Source of the DNA: an uncultured Clostridia bacterium | GTDB lineage: Bacteria > Bacillota > Clostridia > Oscillospirales > CAG-382 | DNA: 64,000 bases | Direction: 5' to 3' | Assembly (NCBI GenBank): GCA_947628695.1 | Contig: CANRAV010000008.1 | Coordinates: 20,951-84,950, forward strand | The notes under the pieces: model-generated | Databases searched by the model: none | What the model saw: only the letters and a program-made list of their open reading frames with translations | Told to the model about the DNA's origin: nothing | Made by a program: the position numbers and the translations under genes | Part shown: positions 59,167 to 64,000 of the stretch, piece by piece | Numbering within the stretch: position 1 is the first letter of the stretch | Layout: each line of letters starts with the position of its first letter

Positions 59167-59952
59167 GTGCCGCGTATAAAGACGGTTGTCTTTGCAAATC
59201 AAAAGGGCGGCGTGGGTAAGACCACCTCGGCGGTGAACGTCGCCGCCTGTCTTGCCGCAAGCGGAAACAGAGTTCTGCTTGCGGACTGCGACCCGCAGGG
59301 CAACGCGACAAGCGGGCTTGGCGTCAGCAAGAGGGACGGAGCCGCCTCTGTTTACGACCTGCTTATCGGCAGGGTGAAGGCGGCGGACGCCGTGCGGAAG
59401 ACCGCCTTTGAAGGGCTTTACATCATCCCCTCCGGCATCGACCTTGTCGGCGCGGAGATAGAGCTTGTGGACGAGCCGAGGCGGGAGTTCCGCCTTCGGG
59501 ACGGGCTTGAAGAGGTAAAGGGTGAGTTTGACTACATAGTGCTTGACAGCCCGCCGTCCTTGGGGCTGCTTACAATGAACGCGCTTATCGCCGCAGACGG
59601 GGTCGTGGTGCCCCTGCTTTGCGAGTACTATTCGCTTGAGGGGTTAAGCCAGCTTACGGCGACGGTAAGGCAGATACAAAAGCGTTACAACCCTGCCTTG
59701 GAGCTTACGGGTGTGCTTGTCAACATGTACGACGGGCGCTTAAACCTGTCGCTTCAGGTGCTTGGAGAGATAAAAAAATACTTCGGTGCAAAGCTTTTCA
59801 AAACTCCGGTGCCGCGCAACGTGCGGCTTAGCGAGGCTCCCAGCTACGGAGAGCCGATAAATATTTACGACAAAAGCTCTAAGGGTGCGAAGGCCTACGA
59901 GGCGGTCGCTTCAGAGCTTGCCGAAAGGTGCGGAGGGGCGTATGGCGCTTAA
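59167..59952 (+). CDS. parA: ParA/Soj chromosome-partitioning ATPase
   Basis: Walker-type ATPase that works with ParB in chromosome segregation and, in Firmicutes, replication control. It starts at GTG 59167 after AAAGGCGGTG. The 261-residue protein has the deviant Walker A KGGVGKTTSAVNVAACLA, Walker A' VLLADCDPQGNATSGLG and Walker B FDYIVLDSPPSLGLLTMNAL. Length fits Soj. It overlaps parB by 11 bases, the canonical order. Confidence 0.96.
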   Translation: MPRIKTVVFANQKGGVGKTTSAVNVAACLAASGNRVLLADCDPQGNATSGLGVSKRDGAASVYDLLIGRVKAADAVRKTAFEGLYIIPSGIDLVGAEIELVDEPRREFRLRDGLEEVKGEFDYIVLDSPPSLGLLTMNALIAADGVVVPLLCEYYSLEGLSQLTATVRQIQKRYNPALELTGVLVNMYDGRLNLSLQVLGEIKKYFGAKLFKTPVPRNVRLSEAPSYGEPINIYDKSSKGAKAYEAVASELAERCGGAYGA

Positions 59953-60850
59953 AAAGAAGGGGCTTGGAAGGGGGCTTGACGCCCTGCTTTCCGACAACAG
60001 AATAGAAGACGCCGAGGGGGCTTCTCCCGCCGGGATAACCGTGCTTCGCGCCGCTGATATAGAGCCGAACCCTTCGCAGGCGCGGCGGCATTTTGACAGG
60101 GAGGCGCTTGAAGAGCTGGCAGAGTCGATAAAGCAACACGGCCTGCTTCAGCCGCTTACGGTGCGCCGCAAGGAGAACGGCTTTTACGAGATTATAGCGG
60201 GCGAGCGCCGCTGGCGCGCCTGCAAGATAGCCGGCATTTCGGAGATACCCGCCGTCGTCAAGGAGGCGGACGACCGCACCGCGGCGGAGCTTTCGCTTAT
60301 CGAGAACCTGCAAAGGGAGGACTTAAACCCCGTCGAGGAGGCGAACGGCTACCGCGCGCTTGTGGAGGGCTTCGGCCTTACGCAGGAGCAGGCGGCGGAG
60401 CGCGTGGGCAAGTCCCGCGCGGCGGTTGCCAACTCCATGCGCATACTTAAGCTGCCGGCTGCGGTGCTTTCGATGGTGGAAGCGGGGACTTTAAGCTTCG
60501 GCCACGCGCGCACGCTGCTGCCGCTTTGCGGCGTGCTTACGGACGCGGCGCTTGCGGAGAAGGCGGCGGCCATTGCGGAAAACGGCGCCTCCGTGCGTGA
60601 GACGGAGCGGATTGTAAAGGCCGCCCTGGAGGAGAAGCCGAAGGAGGAAAAGAAGGCGCCCTCCCCGGTTGAGGACAGCTACTACAAGCGGCTTGAAAGC
60701 AGGATATCGGAGACGCTTGGCAGACACGCGTCGATAAGCCGCAGGGACGGAGGAAAGGGCACGCTTGTGCTTTCGTATTCCGGCACGGGCGACCTTGAGA
60801 CGCTTATAAAATCAATATGCGGGAACAATATCTTCGACGAGGAGATTTAA
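59942..60850 (+). CDS. parB: ParB/Spo0J chromosome-partitioning protein
   Basis: A CTP-dependent clamp binding parS. The start is ATG 59942 after GGAGGGG, overlapping parA; the track start at 59885 is inside parA. The 302-residue protein has the N-terminal ParA-activating basic patch (KKKGLGRGLDALLS). The CTPase domain contains GERRWRACKIAG (arginine-rich GERRxRA motif) and ENLQREDLNPVEEANGY. The HTH has LTQEQAAERVGKSRAAVANS. No parS (TGTTTCACGTGAAACA) was noticed in the window. Confidence 0.96.
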   Translation: MALKKKGLGRGLDALLSDNRIEDAEGASPAGITVLRAADIEPNPSQARRHFDREALEELAESIKQHGLLQPLTVRRKENGFYEIIAGERRWRACKIAGISEIPAVVKEADDRTAAELSLIENLQREDLNPVEEANGYRALVEGFGLTQEQAAERVGKSRAAVANSMRILKLPAAVLSMVEAGTLSFGHARTLLPLCGVLTDAALAEKAAAIAENGASVRETERIVKAALEEKPKEEKKAPSPVEDSYYKRLESRISETLGRHASISRRDGGKGTLVLSYSGTGDLETLIKSICGNNIFDEEI

Positions 60851-60869
60851 ATCATAAGGAGACACAGGT

Positions 60870-62156
60870 ATGATAGACATCAAATTTCTGCGTGAAAACC
60901 CGGAAAAGGTAAAGGAAAACATAAAAAACAAGTTTCAAGAGGGCAAGCTGCACCTTGTTGACAAGGCGGTGGAGCTTGACAAGAGACTACGCGAGATAAA
61001 GCAGGAGGTGGAAGCCCTCCGTGCGGAGCGCAACAAGGCAAGCAAGCTTATAGGCGGCCTTATGGCGAAGGGACAGAAGGACGAGGCGGAGGCTCTTAAG
61101 GCGGAGATCGCCGCAAAGGGCGAGCGCACGGCAGCCCTTGACGCCGAGGAAAAGGACACCGAGGAGAAGCTTAAGGACGTGATGATGGTCATCCCGAACA
61201 TCATTGATCCATCCGTCCCGATAGGAAAGGACGACAGCGAGAACGTAGAGCTGGAGCGCTTTGGCGAGCCGAAGGTTCCCGACTTTGAGATCCCCTATCA
61301 CACGGAGATAATGGAAAGCTTCGGCGGCATAGACCTTGACAGCGCAAGGAACGTTTCCGGCAACGGCTTCTACTACCTTATGGGCGACATCGCAAGGCTG
61401 CACTCGGCAGTCCTCGCCTACGCAAGGGACTTTATGATAAACAAGGGCTTTACCTACTGCGTTCCGCCCTTTATGATAAGAAGCAGCGTCGTTTCCGGCG
61501 TTATGAGCTTTGCGGAAATGGACAGCATGATGTACAAGATAGAGGGCGAGGACCTCTACCTCATCGGCACAAGCGAGCACAGCATGATAGGCAAGTTCAT
61601 CGACACGGTCATTCCCGCGGCGAAGCTTCCGCAGACGCTGACAAGCTACAGCCCCTGCTTCCGCAAGGAGAAGGGCGCGCACGGCATAGAGGAGCGCGGC
61701 GTTTACCGCATACATCAGTTCGAGAAGCAGGAGATGATTGTCGTCTGCAAGCCGGAGGACAGCATGGCCTGGTACGACAGGATGTGGAGATACTCTGTCG
61801 AGCTGTTCCGCTCGCTTGACATACCCGTTCGCACGCTGGAGTGCTGCAGCGGCGACCTTGCGGATTTGAAGGTTAAAAGCCTTGACGTCGAGGCCTGGTC
61901 GCCCCGTCAGAAGAAGTACTTTGAGGTTTGCTCCTGCTCCAACCTCGGCGACGCACAGGCGCGCCGCCTTAAGATACGCATAGACGACGGCGGGAAGAAG
62001 TACTTTGCGCACACGCTTAACAACACGGTTGTCGCTCCCCCGCGCATGCTTATCGCGTTCTTGGAGAACAACCTGCAGGCCGACGGCAGCGTCGCCATAC
62101 CCGCAGCCCTTAGGCCTTACATGGGCGGTATGGAAGCTATAACGAAAAAACAGTAG
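60870..62156 (+). CDS. serS: Seryl-tRNA synthetase
   Basis: SerRS charges tRNA-Ser and tRNA-Sec. The 428-residue protein has the N-terminal coiled-coil tRNA arm (about 28-100, LDKRLREIKQEVEALRAER) and class II motif 2 (SPCFRKEKGAHGIEERGVYRIHQFEKQE). The C-terminal motif 3 is NNTVVAPPRMLIAFLENN. The start follows AAGGAGACA. It follows parB by 19 bases and may share its transcript. Confidence 0.97.
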   Translation: MIDIKFLRENPEKVKENIKNKFQEGKLHLVDKAVELDKRLREIKQEVEALRAERNKASKLIGGLMAKGQKDEAEALKAEIAAKGERTAALDAEEKDTEEKLKDVMMVIPNIIDPSVPIGKDDSENVELERFGEPKVPDFEIPYHTEIMESFGGIDLDSARNVSGNGFYYLMGDIARLHSAVLAYARDFMINKGFTYCVPPFMIRSSVVSGVMSFAEMDSMMYKIEGEDLYLIGTSEHSMIGKFIDTVIPAAKLPQTLTSYSPCFRKEKGAHGIEERGVYRIHQFEKQEMIVVCKPEDSMAWYDRMWRYSVELFRSLDIPVRTLECCSGDLADLKVKSLDVEAWSPRQKKYFEVCSCSNLGDAQARRLKIRIDDGGKKYFAHTLNNTVVAPPRMLIAFLENNLQADGSVAIPAALRPYMGGMEAITKKQ

Positions 62157-62185
62157 GCGTTTAATTTTCAGAGAGGGGTTCCGCA

Positions 62186-62617
62186 TTGGATAATCTGCTT
62201 GGCATAGGCTCGGCAAAACAGCTTTGGTGGTGCTTTGCCTTGGGGTTCATGGCTGCCTGCGTTTGGGCGTTCTGCGTCAAGTTCGTTGCGGGCAGGCTTA
62301 TCGGCGCGCTCGTGCGCGAGGACGCCTGCGACGGGAAGAGCGCGCTTACGCTTTCGCAGCTTGGCTGCAAGGGCTTTTTGTACCGCTTTGCGCTTCGCAA
62401 GGGTACAACGCTTTCGGAGGCGGTTCCCTTCGTTTCGGAAGACGACGCCGAAAAGCGCTATTACCTAAAGCCCGAGGCAAAGGAAAAGATGCTTCAAAAA
62501 TACGGCGAGGGCACAAAGGGCCTTATGTCGCTTGTGCTGACTCTTCTTGCGGCGCTTATAGCCGCCGCGGTGATTGCGGCGCTTATTCCGACCGCCGTAA
62601 AATACCTGGGCTTATAA
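62186..62617 (+). CDS. Hypothetical two-helix membrane protein
   Basis: The 143-residue protein starts at TTG 62186 after GAGAGGGG. It has an N-terminal helix (about 13-35, LWWCFALGFMAACVWAFCVK), a soluble middle rich in Lys/Glu and a C-terminal helix (about 113-140). No motif is recognised. It is flanked by serS (29 bases) and the MORN protein (20 bases). Confidence 0.7.
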   Translation: MDNLLGIGSAKQLWWCFALGFMAACVWAFCVKFVAGRLIGALVREDACDGKSALTLSQLGCKGFLYRFALRKGTTLSEAVPFVSEDDAEKRYYLKPEAKEKMLQKYGEGTKGLMSLVLTLLAALIAAAVIAALIPTAVKYLGL

Positions 62618-62637
62618 TTATCGGAAGGTGGTTTTCA

Positions 62638-63486
62638 GTGGCACAGAAAAAGAGAATAAATCCAATTCTAATGGTAGTCATAATTGCGCTTGTGTTTGTG
62701 CTTGTCACCGTGGTGACGGTGCTTGCGCTTGGGTATCGCTACACGTCCGACAACGGCATAAGATTTATAGGCAAAATAGAGGGCGGAACACCCTGGGAAG
62801 GCAAGCTTAAGTATGAAAGCGGCGTCACCGCAAAGCTTGACAAGGCGAACAGAACGATAAACTACGACAACGGCGACGTGTACGTGGGCGACATCGACAT
62901 ACTCTGCCGCGACGGTTACGGAGAGATGACCTTTGCCAACGGCGACAAGTACGTCGGCGAGTGGCGCGACGACGTCATGGACGGAGAGGGCACCTTCTAC
63001 TACGCCAACGGCGACATCTATGCGGGCGATTTCAAGAGCTTTAAGCGCGACGGTGACGGCGTTTTCACCTGGGCAAACGGCGACGTTTACCAGGGGCACT
63101 ACGTCGACGACCTGATGGACGGCTACGGCGAGTTTACCTGGGCAAACGGCGACAGCTACAAGGGCAGCTACTCTAAGGGCGCGCGCAACGGAGAGGGCAC
63201 GCTTGTGCTTAACACCTCCGACGGCGGCGTCGAGAGGTACGAGGGCGACTGGGTCGACGACAAGCGGCAGGGAAACGGCGTGCTTGACTACACAAACGGC
63301 GACCGCTATTCCGGCAGCTTTATAAACGGCCTTCCGGACACGAGACTGCTTGACGAAAACGGCGAGTTTGTGGTGCTTGAAAACGGCGAGTTCAGCCACG
63401 GCGCAGAGGCTATTTACACCCACGCCGACGGCAGACAGTACACCGGGTACTTTATGGAAGGGAAGTCCATTATAAACGAAGAATAA
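62638..63486 (+). CDS. Membrane-anchored MORN-repeat protein
   Basis: The start GTG 62638 follows GGAAGGTGG; the track's long version (from 62224) runs through the preceding gene. The 282-residue protein has a basic N-terminus, one transmembrane helix (about 12-35, ILMVVIIALVFVLVTVVTVL) and about seven MORN repeats (YxGxxxxGxGxxxxxNGDxY, for example KYVGEWRDDVMDGEGTFYYA). MORN domains bind lipids or proteins. The repeats would lie outside the membrane. Confidence 0.87.
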   Translation: MAQKKRINPILMVVIIALVFVLVTVVTVLALGYRYTSDNGIRFIGKIEGGTPWEGKLKYESGVTAKLDKANRTINYDNGDVYVGDIDILCRDGYGEMTFANGDKYVGEWRDDVMDGEGTFYYANGDIYAGDFKSFKRDGDGVFTWANGDVYQGHYVDDLMDGYGEFTWANGDSYKGSYSKGARNGEGTLVLNTSDGGVERYEGDWVDDKRQGNGVLDYTNGDRYSGSFINGLPDTRLLDENGEFVVLENGEFSHGAEAIYTHADGRQYTGYFMEGKSIINEE

Positions 63487-63487
63487 A

Positions 63488-63822
63488 AATCCCCCAAAAA
63501 CCTGACGGTTTTCGGGGGTACCCCCGATTGATTTTCCCCCAAAAATCTGACGATTTTCGGGGGACCCCCATTATGACTAATAGGTTGGCACTTGAGAAAA
63601 CGCGGTTTTCTCAAGTGCCTTCGGCTTATTATAGATTCCCGTTCGCTCGCGCCTCGCGCCTACCCCCACCCCGCGGGGGTGAGTGTAGGCACTCGCGGGA
63701 ATCCAAGGAGAATTTTCCGCGGTACATGCCCGCGGAAAATTCGTTATTTATTATATGCTCGCTTCGCTCGCGGTTTTAGGCGACTCCGTCGCTGTTCGCT
63801 TCGCTCGCGGGCGGGACGGGAA
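63488..63822 (+). repeat. Family A palindromic repeat, copy A5
   Basis: Chained hairpins AAAACC-TGAC-GGTTTT and AAAATC-TGAC-GATTTT, then GGCACTTGAGAAAA/TTTTCTCAAGTGCC, the GATTCCCG/CGGGAATC arms, GAATTTTCCGCGG/CCGCGGAAAATTC and the GCTCGCTTCGCTCGCGG tail. Confidence 0.86.
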
Positions 63823-63837
63823 TTTTTGTTAAAAAGC

Positions 63838-63866
63838 TTGACAAATTGCGCGGGCGGGTATATAAT
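63838..63866 (+). promoter_or_regulatory. Antitoxin RNA promoter, locus 4
   Basis: TTGACA (63838-63843), 17-base spacer, TATAAT (63861-63866). Confidence 0.85.
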
Positions 63867-63871
63867 ACTAA

Positions 63872-63923
63872 TAGTAAAGGGCGCCGCCGATAAGCGGTTG
63901 ACCCCAAGTTTAGAAGTTACCTA
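63872..63923 (+). ncRNA. Truncated antitoxin RNA, locus 4
   Basis: The 5' half of the antitoxin RNA (GGGCGCCGCCGATAAGCGG, TTGACCCC, TTACCTA) is present. It is then replaced at 63924 by a copy of the A5 tail, so hairpin 2 and the terminator are missing within the window. Confidence 0.65.
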
Positions 63924-64000
63924 ATTTATTATATGCTCGCTTCGCTCGCGGTTTTAGGCGACTCCGTCGCTGTTCGCTTCGCTCGCGGGCGGGACGGGAA
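63924..64000 (+). repeat. 77-bp direct repeat of A5 tail at window end
   Basis: Identical to 63746-63822 at an offset of 178 bases; it runs to the last base of the window. It could be a tandem duplication or a contig-end artefact. Confidence 0.75.

Noticed and set aside
58574-59219. Repeated ORFs such as MALEKTQFSQEPS... in family A elements (also 4327, 12157, 47539, 63528)
   Set aside because: The similarity follows the palindromic DNA in different frames and strands. There are no start signals and the stems vary by compensating changes that alter the peptide.
59100-60870. parS site or replication origin near parAB
   Set aside because: No TGTTTCACGTGAAACA-like 16-mer and no DnaA-box cluster were noticed.
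62224-62637. N-terminal extension of the MORN ORF
   Set aside because: It overlaps the TTG-started membrane-protein gene out of frame. GTG 62638 has a good ribosome site and starts the real protein.

Overview
The window looks like chromosome from a moderately high-GC gut Clostridium-class Firmicute, probably Oscillospirales/Ruminococcaceae-like and possibly a metagenome contig. This is inferred from gene content: dockerin-tagged BspA-type leucine-rich-repeat proteins, type-3 ProS, RNase J, Soj/Spo0J, DUF1540, DUF1015, TmcAL, an expanded oligopeptide ABC operon and strong TTGACA-17-TATAAT promoters. No prophage, transposase or CRISPR array is visible.

Layout. 1-4234: threonine synthase, a small DUF1540 protein, a membrane protein, a metallophosphoesterase and a Cys/Met-metabolism PLP enzyme. 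4235-5570: repeats enclosing a hicAB toxin-antitoxin operon. 5600-11970: three minus-strand secreted LRR_5/dockerin proteins (the middle one split by an in-frame stop), with a type I toxin-antitoxin (TA) module between the second and third. 12360-17662: asnA, an E2-like acyltransferase, a secreted protein, coaD, rsmD and a PASTA-repeat membrane protein. 17860-25319: a Cys-rich protein, a PcrA-type helicase, DUF1015 and valS. 25694-26308: a Fic protein. 26740-36115: a six-gene opp cluster with unusually enlarged subunits and a divergent ApbE-like last gene. 36275-38975: an AbiEii-type nucleotidyltransferase pair and an AAA/DUF4143 ATPase. 39183-46435: proS, a large surface protein, a PfkB sugar kinase, ackA and tmcAL. 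46457-47801: an orphan hicB beside a second type I TA module, enclosed by repeats. 47806-53386: SDR, RNase J, murA and capA. 53398-54390: a third type I TA module framed by inverted repeats. 54481-58251: dacF, pgi and a P-loop/membrane pair. 58324-58517: tRNA-Val and tRNA-Gly. 59167-63486: parA, parB, serS, a membrane protein and a MORN protein. 63488-64000: repeats and a truncated fourth antitoxin RNA.

The most striking content is a family of compact convergent toxin/antisense-RNA modules. Locus 1 is near 10.2-10.6 kb, locus 2 near 47.2-47.5 kb, locus 3 near 53.6-54.2 kb, and a truncated antitoxin lies at 63.8 kb. Each complete module has a hairpin, a strong toxin promoter, a structured leader with a buried Shine-Dalgarno (SD) sequence, a 30-38 codon hydrophobic peptide ending in RKK, and a stop codon fused to the terminator stem of a convergent antisense RNA of about 100 nt with its own consensus promoter. 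The two transcripts start with related sequence, so a full-length toxin mRNA could fold its 3' end onto its own leader. That 12-base helix is conserved with compensating changes between loci.

The second theme is three families of dispersed palindromic intergenic repeats (A, B and C below). Their stem sequences differ between copies but stay self-complementary. Nearly all TA loci in the window sit next to these elements. Everything here comes from reading the sequence; no database search or structure prediction was run.
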